Assembly (NCBI RefSeq): GCF_009834345.1
Contig: NZ_CP035042.1
Location: 3,162,001 to 3,226,000 of the forward strand
Direction: 5' to 3'
Origin: Billgrantia tianxiuensis
Lineage (GTDB): Bacteria > Pseudomonadota > Gammaproteobacteria > Pseudomonadales > Halomonadaceae
DNA length: 64,000 nucleotides
Positions 53,816 to 64,000 of the stretch are shown piece by piece; within the stretch, counting starts at the first letter, position 1, and each line of letters opens with the position of its first letter. The position numbers were made by a program, and so were the translations under genes. The notes under the pieces are model-generated. The model was given only the letters and a program-made list of their open reading frames with translations, was not told the origin of the DNA and ran no database searches.

Positions 53816-56800
53816 TCGGCGGTTTCCAGTGTGATGTCCGGCGAGGTCCAGGGGCCTCGCACGCGATAGTGAATTCGGGTGACCCGGTCGATGGCTCTGC
53901 CGAACAGACGGTCGGCAATGAACAGGGCACCGCCCACTACTGGCGCACCGGCGATAACCGCGGCCAGCGGCAGGCTGCTACTGACTGGCACTGTGACGCC
54001 CAGACGCTGATCCAGTTCCCGTCGTGCCAGATCGACGGTGCCGTCCAGGGTGAAGGAAGTGGCCGGGCCATCGATGAGCACCGGACCATTGGTTTCCAGT
54101 ACGCCTCCATACAGGGTAGCAGCCCCACTCACCCGATCGAAGGCCGTGCCCTGCCCGGTCACGTCGGAAAAGTCCATGCGCAACCTGCGCACCAGATTGT
54201 CGACGTTGAGCAGCCCCACCACCCGCGCCGTCGGCGACTCCAGATTGACGAAGCGGCCATTGCGCAACTCGACTTCGATACTGCCTCGCGAACGCGCCAG
54301 GGCGAACTGCCAGGGCGGTCCCGGCCAGGCCAGCTGACTGCGCACGCGCGTCTCGCCGCTGCGGATCGAGACCGGCTGACCGAGCCGCTCCAGTGCAGTG
54401 CCCAGATCACGCCCATCGAGATCGAGCCGCGAGCGAGTCAAGCTGTCGCCCGGACCGGCGGACTCCCAGACGACTTCCCCCGGGCCGAAATCTGGCCCAG
54501 GGTCAGTCCCAGAGGGACGATGCTGAGCCGCTGCGGCCCACTTTGCCAATGAGCGGTCAACGGACCGATCTGGCGTCCTTGGTAGAGAATGTCGGCGATA
54601 CGCAGGCGACCATCGGGAAGCTCGCTGGTCCACTGAGGCAGCGGCGTGGGATCGGGCGGTACGTCGAGCTCCTCGAGCAGGTTGCCGGCCCCTTCCGGCT
54701 GTGCGGGGAGCAGTCCATCGAGGGTCAAACGCTCTAGTGCGATATCCAAGGGGTCGGTGAGCGACGGACGGTAATCGAGGTAACCCTCGAGCAGGTCTCC
54801 CCGCAGGCCGACACGCCAACCACCGCCGGTGTGCGGCCGTGCATCGGCGGTCATGGTGCCTAGGCAATCCTGCGGACCGACGAGACAGGCGGTCTCCACT
54901 CGCAGGCGACGTAGCGCCCCAGAGCCCGCACCGCTATCCGGCGAGCCATTGCCAAGCATCGGTGCCAGCGCCGTACTCCACTCCACCAGGTCGAGACGGG
55001 ATTGGTAAAGGGTACCCGACCATCCCTCCTGCTCGGGCCAACTGGGCGCTTCGGGCAGTCGCCCAAGCCAGAACTGACCCTGGCCCAGATCCGACCACGG
55101 CAGGCCGCGCCAGCGCAGGCGGGCATCACCGCCCATTTCGGCTTCCACCCGCTGTTGATCGAGATCGGCTTCGATCCACAGCGGACGACTCTCCCCAGCC
55201 GCCTTGCCCAGCGGCGACGGCAGGTCGATGGCGACACCCTGCAGGCTGCTGTCGAAGCGAACCGTATTGCGCGTTTCGCCAAGCTCGAAGCGGCCGCGCC
55301 ACGGCAGGCGACCCGACAGCCGAGCGCCGAGCGCACCGGCATCGAAGCGCTGCGACACTCTATCCACCTCAGCGGCGCCATCGAGTGCAACGTAGCCTGC
55401 CAGAGTATCGATCTCAGCATTGAACGGCCCGCCGAACAAACGCCCTTCCAAGCGGCCCTCGAGCCCACCCTCTTCATCGCGCTGACGCCAGGCGAGCGCC
55501 CCCTTCACATCGCTGAGAGGCACTTCCAGCGGCAGGTAGACGAGACGCTGCATATCGACGTCGGTTTCGAGGTCGAGCCGAAAGCCGTCATCCTCCCCCA
55601 GCAGGGTAGTAAGCTCGATGCTACCGCTGGCGCGGCCCTCTCCGCGCCAATCGTCGACCTGCTCCATGCCGTCGACCGGAATCGCCCGTAAATAGCGCCG
55701 GATGCCATCGGCATCGGCAGCCAGATCGCCAGTCACGCGGAGTACGTCATCCTCGATGGCAACCTGACCGTTGGTCCCCTCGACACCCAGGCTCTCGGCG
55801 TAGCGCACCTCGGCATCGAGGGTGCCGATGCCGGCACGCAGCCGGCCTTCGACCGATTCGATCACCGGCCACTGCGGATCGAACGGCAGCCGGCCGTCGA
55901 CGATTTCAAGGTCGAGCTGAAGACGTGGCTCAAGGCCGCTGCCGCCGCGTCGGAGCGGCAGATGCAGTTTGAGTTCGCCAGACGGCACGCGGCCGGCCAC
56001 GCCCGCCGCCAGCCAGGCGTCTAGCTCCTCGCCCAGCACATCGGCAGGCAGCCAGTCCACCAGCGGCCGCTCCAGTGCATCTACATCGCGGAAGCGCAGG
56101 TCAAGGCCCAAGCCACCATGTACGCCGCCACCGATCGCTAGGCCGAAGCTTCCCTCGACCTCAGCATCCTGCCAGCCGGCCTTGAGATTGCGTCCACTGA
56201 CGAAGGTACGTGGTCCCTCGTAGGTCCAGCGCACCTCGCCACTGGCATGGGAAAGCTCCATCGGAGCCTGATAGAGCTGCGGTATCTTCAGGGCGGGCTC
56301 GCCCACGCCGACGAACTCGACCCGACCGGAGAGGTCCCGTGCTTCGACCCAGGCATCCAGCGGACCGCCTCCCGGGACCTCGTCCCAGGGCTCCACCTCG
56401 ACCTGATGCACGGCGGCCTGTGCCACCCAATGCCCGTTGCGCCGACCGACTCCCAAGCCCGAAACCAGGCCACGAGGCCCCAGGGCATCGATGGTACGCA
56501 CCAGCCCTTCGGGCAGTAGAATGCGTTCACGCCAAGCGGCAAGCGAGGCCAGCTCGAATTGACTGGTGGTCAGCCACCAGCCCTCGCCATCATGGCGCAG
56601 GTGCCAGAAGTGTGGCAGCGCCGGCTCTCGCTCACGCTCGAGTTCATCCGGCTCCGCCCATTCGGCGGCCGAGGCGTCGCCCTGCAACCAGGCCTCCCAG
56701 CCCGAGTCGCTGCGCAACCACTGACCACGCGCCCTGAACGGTTCCAATACGATCGGTGCATCATCGCGGCGCAGCGCCAGCCGCGGGATGTCGAGATCGA

Positions 56801-57641
56801 TACGCGCATCGGCCAGGGCACCACGGTGCCAACGTCCCCACAGGGTGACGTCACCGCTGGCATCCTCCAACCTCAAGGGATCGTCGGGAGTGAACACCTC
56901 GACCAGATCGATCAGCGTGTCGAGCTTCATCTCGGCCTGAAGCGCCGCGCTGAAATCGCGAAAGCCGGTAGGTCCGGGAAAAATCTCCAGCGCGGCCTGC
57001 AACGAGGCTTCCTCTTGTCCCTCCAGGTGCACCTCGCCTTCGAGATGGGCACGCCGCTCATCACCAGTGAGCAATAGCCGCGGCGCCAGCATGTCGACCC
57101 GGCGCTCGCGACCATGCAGCACCAGCCGCACGTCCTCCACCCAGGCTCGCTGGCGCAGCAGTAACCCGACCCAGAAATCGAGTCGCTCAAGATCGAACTC
57201 GCCTTCGAGCAGCTCCGGTGGAATCCTGGCCGGGTCTGGCCAGTGCCAGCCGCCCTGCTCATCCTGATAGAGATGAAGGGTCAACCCACGCATGCGAGCA
57301 TCAGCGACCACCGGCACGCCGGTACGCAGGCTGGCGGAGGTATCGAGCCACAGCCGGGCGTATTCGACCTCGAGAAGAGGCAGGCCGGCGTCCCCTTCCT
57401 GGGTGTTGAGCGACAGACCGCCCCCTTCGATCACGGGATCGAGCCGTGCCAGCCTGGCATTGAACTCGTGCAGCTGAACCGCCGCTCCCGTTCGCGCCTC
57501 GAGCAGCCGCTCGACGCGTGGCGCCATTTGATCGACCTGGGACAGTGCCACACGCAGCGCCAACAGCACTACCGCCGCCAGCGCCAACAGCGTGGCCAGG
57601 AGCGTGAGGGCCCAGCGTCCTATCTGACGAGAGGAGGACAT
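53812..57641 (-). CDS. yhdP: AsmA-like inter-membrane lipid transport protein YhdP (one frame break)
   Basis: About 1276 residues when repaired, close to E. coli YhdP. A single N-terminal membrane segment ([20 protein letters not shown]) leads a long periplasmic beta-groove, and the AsmA-like C-terminus includes [31 protein letters not shown]. It should span the periplasm and carry phospholipid to the outer membrane with TamB and YdbH. One added G at C run 54477-54481 joins [18 protein letters not shown]. Confidence 0.93.
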
Positions 57642-57648
57642 CGGCCGC

Positions 57649-59112
57649 TCACATCAGCACGATGTCGTACTGCTCCTGGGAGTAATGGCCCTCGACCTGG
57701 AAGCGAATAGTCTTGCCGATGAACGCTTCCAGGTCGGCAACCGCCGCGGACTCCTCGTCGAGCAGCCGATCCACCACCGGCTGAGAGGCCAGCACCATAT
57801 AGGTCTCGGCGCTGTAGGCACGCTCTTCGCGCAGAATTTCGCGGAAGATCTCGTAGCACACCGTCTCGGCGGTCTTCAGGGTACCGCGACCGCCACAGGT
57901 GGGGCACGACTCGCACAGTGTCTGCTCCAGACTCTCGCGGGTGCGCTTGCGCGTCAGTTGCACCAGCCCCAGTTCGGTGACGCCGGTGCATTTGGTCTTG
58001 GCATGGTCGCGCTCCAGCGCTTTCTCCAGTACCCGCAGCACCTGACGCTGATGCTCGGGATCTTCCATGTCGATGAAGTCGATAATGATGATGCCGCCGA
58101 GATTGCGCAGGCGCAGTTGGCGGGCAATGGCGTTGGCTGCCTCGAGGTTGGTCTTGAAGATGGTTTCCTCGAGGTTGCGATGCCCCACGTAGCCGCCGGT
58201 ATTGACGTCGATGGTGGTCATCGCCTCGGTGGGATCGATCACCAGGTAGCCGCCGGACTTGAGCTGGACCTTGCGGCCCAGCGCCTTCTGGATCTCATCC
58301 TCGACGCTGTAGAGGTCGAAGATCGGTCGCTCACCGGGATAGTACTCGATGCGCGCCGTGCAGTCGGGCATGAACTCCTCGGCGAACTCAAGCAGCTTGA
58401 CGTAGTTCTCGCGCGAATCGATGCGCACCTTCTCGATCTCGTCGCGCATCAGATCGCGCAGGGTACGAATGAACAGCGGCAGGTCGTCGTAGATCACGCT
58501 GGGCGCCGGTGCGGTCACCTTGCGCTCGCTGACCTTGCGCCATAGCCGCAGGAGAAAGTGCATGTCGGAGAAAAGTTCGTCCTTGCCCACGTTCTCCGCC
58601 GCCGTGCGCACGATGAAGCCGCCGGTGATCTCGATCTCCTGCTCGGCCTGGCAGAGTTCGAGCAGTTCGCGCAGCCGCTCGCGCTCACGCTCGTCCTCGA
58701 TACGCTGGGACACGCCATGATGGGGGGAGTCGGGCATGTAGACCAGGTAGCGCGACGGCACCGACAGGTGGGTCGTCAGACGCGCACCCTTGGAGCCGAT
58801 GGGATCCTTGGTGACCTGAACGACCAGAGCCTGGCCCTCATGGAGCAACTGGCCGATGGAGGCCTGCTCCTCGGGTGGGGTTCCCGGCGGCATCACTTCG
58901 TGGGCATGAATGAAAGCCGCGCGGTCGAGGCCGATATCGACAAAGGCCGCCTGCATGCCGGGTAGTACCCGCACCACGCGGCCCTTGTAGATATTGCCGA
59001 CGATGCCGCGTCGCCGCGTACGCTCGATTAGCGCTTCCTGCAACACGCCGTTTTCCACCACCGCCACGCGGGTTTCCATCGGCGTCAGGTTGATCAGTAC
59101 TTCGCCGCTCAT
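57649..59112 (-). CDS. rng: Ribonuclease G
   Basis: 487 residues from ATG 59112 (MSGEVLINLTPMETRVAVVENG). The S1 domain is at about 35-130 (GNIYKGRVVRVLPGMQAAFVDIGL). Catalytic acidic residues are in TIDVNTGGYVG and IIIIDFIDMEDPEHQ, and the zinc link is CESCPTC. It lacks the long RNase E C-terminal scaffold. It matures 16S rRNA 5' ends. The open frame upstream of 59112 is spurious. Confidence 0.96.
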   Translation of the reverse strand: MSGEVLINLTPMETRVAVVENGVLQEALIERTRRRGIVGNIYKGRVVRVLPGMQAAFVDIGLDRAAFIHAHEVMPPGTPPEEQASIGQLLHEGQALVVQVTKDPIGSKGARLTTHLSVPSRYLVYMPDSPHHGVSQRIEDERERERLRELLELCQAEQEIEITGGFIVRTAAENVGKDELFSDMHFLLRLWRKVSERKVTAPAPSVIYDDLPLFIRTLRDLMRDEIEKVRIDSRENYVKLLEFAEEFMPDCTARIEYYPGERPIFDLYSVEDEIQKALGRKVQLKSGGYLVIDPTEAMTTIDVNTGGYVGHRNLEETIFKTNLEAANAIARQLRLRNLGGIIIIDFIDMEDPEHQRQVLRVLEKALERDHAKTKCTGVTELGLVQLTRKRTRESLEQTLCESCPTCGGRGTLKTAETVCYEIFREILREERAYSAETYMVLASQPVVDRLLDEESAAVADLEAFIGKTIRFQVEGHYSQEQYDIVLM

Positions 59113-59165
59113 GCGGAAGTCCTTGTCCAATTCAGTCTTCGCCGCATTATGACATAGTGATGCGG

Positions 59166-59762
59166 CTAGACAGCACCATTCCAAATCGGCACGCCCTGTC
59201 GCGCCAGCAGCTGCGCCGTCTCGAACAACGGCAGCCCCACCACTGCCGAGTGGCTGCCCTCGATGCGTTCGACGAAGATCGCCGCCAGCCCCTGAATGGC
59301 ATAGCCGCCCGCCTTGTCGGCCGGCTCGCCGGTATCCCAGTAGGCCGCCATTTCCCTGTCGCTGATATCCCTCATGAAGACTCGCGTCGCCACGCAAGTC
59401 TCGAGCAACCCGGCCGGCCCCATCACTGCCACGGCGGTGAGCACCTCGTGCCCGCGGCCCGACAGCAGGCGCAGCATGGCGGCCGCCTCGGCCCTGTCGG
59501 CAGGCTTGCCGAGAATCCGGCCATCGCAGACCACGGCCGTATCCGAACCCAATGTCGGAAGCGTCGAATGGCGTCCACCCGCGAGCGCCTTCTCCCGGGC
59601 CAGACGCACCACGTAGGCCTCGGGAAGCTCGCCAGGCAGCGCCGTCTCATCGATGTCCACTGGCCGGACCTCGACGGTGAGTCCGATACCGGCCAGCAGC
59701 TCACGCCGGCGCGGAGAAGCCGAAGCCAGGCAGAGCGCGGGCGAACACGGTGCATCGCTCAT
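59166..59762 (-). CDS. maf: Maf-type nucleotide pyrophosphatase (YhdE type)
   Basis: 198 residues from ATG 59762. It carries [17 protein letters not shown], catalytic Asp in [17 protein letters not shown] and [10 protein letters not shown]. Hydrolyses dTTP/UTP or modified pyrimidine nucleotides. It lies between rng and mreD as in many gammaproteobacteria. Confidence 0.94.
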   Translation of the reverse strand: MSDAPCSPALCLASASPRRRELLAGIGLTVEVRPVDIDETALPGELPEAYVVRLAREKALAGGRHSTLPTLGSDTAVVCDGRILGKPADRAEAAAMLRLLSGRGHEVLTAVAVMGPAGLLETCVATRVFMRDISDREMAAYWDTGEPADKAGGYAIQGLAAIFVERIEGSHSAVVGLPLFETAQLLARQGVPIWNGAV

Positions 59763-59773
59763 GCTGTCGCTCC

Positions 59774-60268
59774 TTAGTCGCTCCTCGCCAGGCGCCGCTC
59801 GAAAGCCTGGAACATGGTAGCCAGCCAAGGCCAAAGTGCGGCCCCGATCAATGAAGGCAGCAGGAAGGCAAGGTGCATCGAGAAAGGGCCGAACAGGGTT
59901 CGCAGCCACTGCTCGACCAACTGCACCAATCCGAGCAGCACCAGGATCAACAGAGACTGCTGAACGAGGGAGTAGGTGCGAAAGCGGGGATAGACCAGCG
60001 CCGCGAGGAAGGCCAGCAGCGACAGAGTCAAGGCATTTTGACCCAGCGGCGCCCCCTCGATGAGGTCAAGCAGTATGCCAAGCACGAAGCCATGGAAGAC
60101 TCCCACCCGATCGGGCGCTGCCATGCACCAATAGATGAGCATCAGGCCGAGCCAGTCGGGACGCCAGATCTGCCAGCCCTCGGCCAAGGGCATCACCTGC
60201 AGGCACAGTGCCAGCAGCAGGGTGAACCACATCCAGGGCAGTGCCGTTCGCGGTCCGCTTGGCATCAA
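59774..60268 (-). CDS. mreD: Rod-shape protein MreD
   Basis: 164 residues with about five hydrophobic segments ([19 protein letters not shown] at the start) and the family motif [15 protein letters not shown] [33 protein letters not shown]. Elongasome membrane component. It overlaps the mreC stop by 4 bases. Confidence 0.93.
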   Translation of the reverse strand: MMPSGPRTALPWMWFTLLLALCLQVMPLAEGWQIWRPDWLGLMLIYWCMAAPDRVGVFHGFVLGILLDLIEGAPLGQNALTLSLLAFLAALVYPRFRTYSLVQQSLLILVLLGLVQLVEQWLRTLFGPFSMHLAFLLPSLIGAALWPWLATMFQAFERRLARSD

Positions 60269-61182
60269 TCCAGCTCCTCCATCGCAGATGCCAGTTCGGC
60301 ATCGACCTCAGGTTCGTCGGGCGGCTCGCGGTCCCACATCTCGTCATCCGGTACCGGCACGGGGTCGGGCGGAAACACCAGCAGGAAGTGACGCGAGCGC
60401 TGCAGGCGCGCCACCGGCTCGGCCGTCACCCGGGCGAACGGCTGTCCCGGATCGTGTACCACCTCGGTGACCCGCGCCACGGGATATCCCGGTGGGAACC
60501 GCCCCGCCAAACCCGAGGTCACCAGCAAATCGCCCACGCGAATGTCGGCCGTGTCCGGCACATGTATCACACGCAGTGCATCGTACTGGCCGCTGCCTTG
60601 CAGCACGAAACGCAGCCCATTGCGGTTGACCTGGATCGGCAACGCATGGCTGGCATCGGCCACCATCAAGACCCGGCTGGAATAGGCGGAAACGGCCGTC
60701 ACCTGCCCCACCAGGCCCGAGGCGTCCAGCACCGGCTGACCCACGAAGACACCGTTGCGGCGACCGCGATCGATTACCATCTGGTGAGTGAACGGGTCAG
60801 AGTCGAGAGAGAGCAGTTCGGCGGTAATATAGGAGGCGTCGAGGCGTGCCGCGGCGCCCAGCAATTCACGCAGGCGCACGTTTTCCGCGGTCAGGCTCGA
60901 CATGTGCTGGACCCGGTGCGACAGGTGTAGCACCTGTTCACGCAAGCGCCGGTTCTCCTCCACCAGGGCACGCTGGTCGGAGAGCGCCAGCGACCCCCAG
61001 GCCAGTACGTCGCTCGGCACGGCCACCAGCCATTGGATCGGCGCCACGACCGTGGTGAGCTGCGCACGCACCTCTTCCATACGGGTAAAGCGGTGATCGA
61101 CGAACATCAAAGCAGAAGCGGCCACCGCACACAACAGCATGCGGTAGCCGGGCACAGAACCGTGCGAGAACAGCGGTTTAAT
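60265..61182 (-). CDS. mreC: Rod-shape protein MreC, probable AUU start
   Basis: About 305 residues. A short tail KPLFSHGSVPGYR, a membrane segment (MLLCAVAASALMFV), a coiled coil (about 70-110; LVEENRRLREQVLHLSHRVQHM) and the beta-barrel MreC domain are seen, with a Pro/Asp/Glu-rich end. The family start is M-KP-[IL]-F-S-[RH]-G (E. coli MKPIFSRG). Here the residue before KPLFSHG is an ATT codon (61182-61180), and no NTG codon lies upstream before an in-frame stop at 61233-61231. GTG 61155 is the nearest conventional start but would cut the conserved tail. Confidence 0.88.
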   Translation of the reverse strand: MKPLFSHGSVPGYRMLLCAVAASALMFVDHRFTRMEEVRAQLTTVVAPIQWLVAVPSDVLAWGSLALSDQRALVEENRRLREQVLHLSHRVQHMSSLTAENVRLRELLGAAARLDASYITAELLSLDSDPFTHQMVIDRGRRNGVFVGQPVLDASGLVGQVTAVSAYSSRVLMVADASHALPIQVNRNGLRFVLQGSGQYDALRVIHVPDTADIRVGDLLVTSGLAGRFPPGYPVARVTEVVHDPGQPFARVTAEPVARLQRSRHFLLVFPPDPVPVPDDEMWDREPPDEPEVDAELASAMEELD

Positions 61183-61269
61183 AGACGTCCCCCCCGCACT
61201 GGGCGCAGCACGTCGGCTGGCTGCGCCTGTTCAGACTTCGATTCGCACTGGTAGGCGGCCTTGCAGCCG

Positions 61270-62486
<1,217 letters not shown>

Positions 62487-62774
62487 ATGGCGCTTGAACA
62501 CGCAGACGTGCAGCGGGCCGCCCATTTGGCCCGCCTCGGCCTGACCGACGACGAAGCCGCCCGCTACGTGGACGACCTAGGCCGCATTCTCGAGATGGTC
62601 GACATGCTCCAGGGTCTCGACACCAAAGGCGTCGCGCCGCTGGCTCACCCGCTGGACGTCACTCAGCGCCTGCGTGCCGACGAAGTCACCGAGAGCGACC
62701 AGCGCAGCCGTTTCCAGCGCTGCGCGCCGGCCGTGGAGAACGGGCTCTACCTCGTTCCTCGAGTCGTCGAATGA
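62487..62774 (+). CDS. gatC: Aspartyl/glutamyl-tRNA amidotransferase subunit C
   Basis: 95 residues. ADVQRAAHLARLGLTDDEAARYVDDLGRIL and the closing FQRCAPAVENGLYLVPRVVE are the family start and end. It stabilises GatA in the GatCAB complex that makes Gln-tRNA and/or Asn-tRNA by transamidation. Confidence 0.96.
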   Translation: MALEHADVQRAAHLARLGLTDDEAARYVDDLGRILEMVDMLQGLDTKGVAPLAHPLDVTQRLRADEVTESDQRSRFQRCAPAVENGLYLVPRVVE

Positions 62775-62858
62775 GCCCCGGCCGGCCGCCACAGCGGCCG
62801 TCGGTCAACGCAGGATCCGCTTTCTCTCTCACGGCACGCCTTCATGGAGCCATGCCGC

Positions 62859-64000
62859 ATGCATGACAAGACCCTTGCCGAACTGGCCCGTTCGCTCGAA
62901 GCCGGCGAGTTTTCCAGCCGCGAACTGACCCAGCACCTGCTGGGCCGCATCGACCGCCTCGACGGCAAGCTGAACAGCTTCATCACCGTCACCTACGACC
63001 AGGCCCTGGCTGCCGCCGACGCTGCCGACAAGGCACGCGCGGCTGGCGAGGCAGACCTGTTGACCGGCCTGCCCCTGGCGCTGAAGGACATCTTCTGCAC
63101 CCAGGACATCAAGACCACCGCCGGTTCACGAATGCTCGACAACTTCATCTCGCCCTACGACGCCACCGTGGTCGAGAAGCTCAAGGCCGCCGGTACCGTC
63201 AGCCTGGGCAAGACCAACATGGACGAGTTCGCCATGGGCTCCTCCAACGAGAACAGCCACTACGGTGCAGTGAAGAATCCCTGGGATCTCACCGCGGTAC
63301 CCGGCGGCTCCTCGGGCGGCAGCGCGGCGGCAGTGGCTGCCGGCCTGGTCCCGGCCGCCATCGGCACCGACACCGGCGGCTCGATCCGCCAGCCCGCCGC
63401 CTTCTGCGGCATCACCGGACTCAAGCCCACCTATGGGCGGGTGTCGCGCTACGGCATGATCGCCTACGCCTCGAGCCTCGACCAGGCCGGCCCCATGGCC
63501 CGCTCCGCCGAAGACTGCGCGCTGCTGCTGGGGGCCATGGCCGGCCACGACCTGCGCGACTCCACCTGCGTGGCGCGCGGCGTGCCCGACTACACCGAGG
63601 AGCTCGACACGCCCCTCACCGGCCTCAAGATCGGCCTGCCCCGCGAGTACTTCGGCGACGGCCTCGACCCGCAGGTGGAGGCGGCGGTACGCGATGCCAT
63701 CAAGGTGTATGAATCGCTCGGCGCCAGCGTGCGCGAGGTGAGCCTGCCGCACACCCACTACGCGATCCCGGCCTACTACGTCATCGCTCCCGCCGAGGCC
63801 TCGTCGAATCTGTCGCGCTTCGACGGCGTGCGCTTCGGCCACCGCTGCGCCAACCCAGCCGACCTGATCGACCTGTACAAGCGCAGCCGCGCCGAGGGCT
63901 TCGGTGACGAGGTCAAGCGTCGCATCCTGATCGGCACTCACACCCTTTCCGAAGGCTTCTTCGACGCCTACTACAAGAAGGCCCAGCAGGTACGCCGCCT
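62859..64000 (+). CDS. gatA: Aspartyl/glutamyl-tRNA amidotransferase subunit A (partial)
   Basis: 380 codons to the window edge, with no break. Amidase-signature enzyme with a Ser-cisSer-Lys triad: Lys76 in LALKDIFC, cis-Ser at about 151 in [10 protein letters not shown] and nucleophile Ser at about 175 in [10 protein letters not shown]. It releases ammonia from glutamine for transamidation. ATG at 62859 ([10 protein letters not shown]). It follows gatC by 84 bases. Confidence 0.97.
   Translation, partial: MHDKTLAELARSLEAGEFSSRELTQHLLGRIDRLDGKLNSFITVTYDQALAAADAADKARAAGEADLLTGLPLALKDIFCTQDIKTTAGSRMLDNFISPYDATVVEKLKAAGTVSLGKTNMDEFAMGSSNENSHYGAVKNPWDLTAVPGGSSGGSAAAVAAGLVPAAIGTDTGGSIRQPAAFCGITGLKPTYGRVSRYGMIAYASSLDQAGPMARSAEDCALLLGAMAGHDLRDSTCVARGVPDYTEELDTPLTGLKIGLPREYFGDGLDPQVEAAVRDAIKVYESLGASVREVSLPHTHYAIPAYYVIAPAEASSNLSRFDGVRFGHRCANPADLIDLYKRSRAEGFGDEVKRRILIGTHTLSEGFFDAYYKKAQQVRR

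Overview
The window is a gene-dense stretch of core chromosome from a high-G+C (roughly 60-65% by eye) gammaproteobacterium. The gene content fits the Halomonadaceae/Oceanospirillales-Pseudomonas side of the class. Reasons: the order maf-mreDCB, rng, yhdP, tldD, yjgA, pmbA, npr-rapZ-ptsN-hpf-rpoN-lptBAC-kdsC-kdsD, mlaFEDCB-ibaG-murA-hisG-hisD, algW, nif3, zapE, rplM-rpsI, petABC, sspAB, dolP, gmhA, yraN, lpoA, rsmI, rnpB and the dcw cluster is, from memory, very close to the order in Pseudomonas aeruginosa. Genus-level assignment (Halomonas-like) is inference. I see no IS element, prophage, CRISPR array or toxin-antitoxin pair.

Layout. (1) 1-3310, + strand: end of bioH, bioC, bioD, a tRNA-Leu(UAG) with its own promoter, and bioA: biotin synthesis. 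(2) 3391-20963, - strand: the division and cell wall (dcw) cluster, transcribed rsmH-ftsL-ftsI-murE-murF-mraY-murD-ftsW-murG-murC-ddl-ftsQ-ftsA-ftsZ-lpxC. It has many stop/start overlaps, and mraZ is absent. (3) 21031-27030: rnpB, rsmI, then divergently lpoA-yraN-gmhA/diaA-dolP, then sspB-sspA. (4) 27186-32207, - strand: petABC (cytochrome bc1), rpsI-rplM with a likely autoregulatory leader, and zapE, divergent from zapG. (5) 32889-38603: nif3, algW-type periplasmic protease, hisD, hisG, murA, ibaG. (6) 38723-41830: mlaBCDEF lipid transport. (7) 41956-50146, + strand: yrbG, kdsD, kdsC, lptC, lptA, lptB, rpoN, hpf, ptsN, rapZ, npr: LPS supply and the nitrogen-PTS branch. (8) 50275-62307: pmbA, yjgA, tldD, yhdP, rng, maf, mreD, mreC, mreB. 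(9) gatC and the first 380 codons of gatA.

The genes form one envelope-growth neighbourhood: lipid II synthesis and the divisome, the elongasome (MreBCD), LPS commitment (LpxC), Kdo supply and Lpt export, phospholipid traffic (Mla, YhdP), and envelope surveillance (AlgW, LpoA, DolP).

The most important technical observation is that at least 17 reading-frame breaks in 15 genes are all explained by one missing G or C inside a short G/C run. Several genes are essential (ftsA, ftsI, murE, murF, lpxC). The breaks therefore look like systematic sequence error, not biology, and I annotate the genes as intact with corrected spans. The most interesting regulatory signals are a near-consensus sigma-54 promoter directly upstream of rpoN, an apparent AUU start codon for mreC, an 8-bp perfect hairpin over the murC ribosome binding site, and a divergent palindrome between nif3 and algW. 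I did not find a convincing wholly new system.
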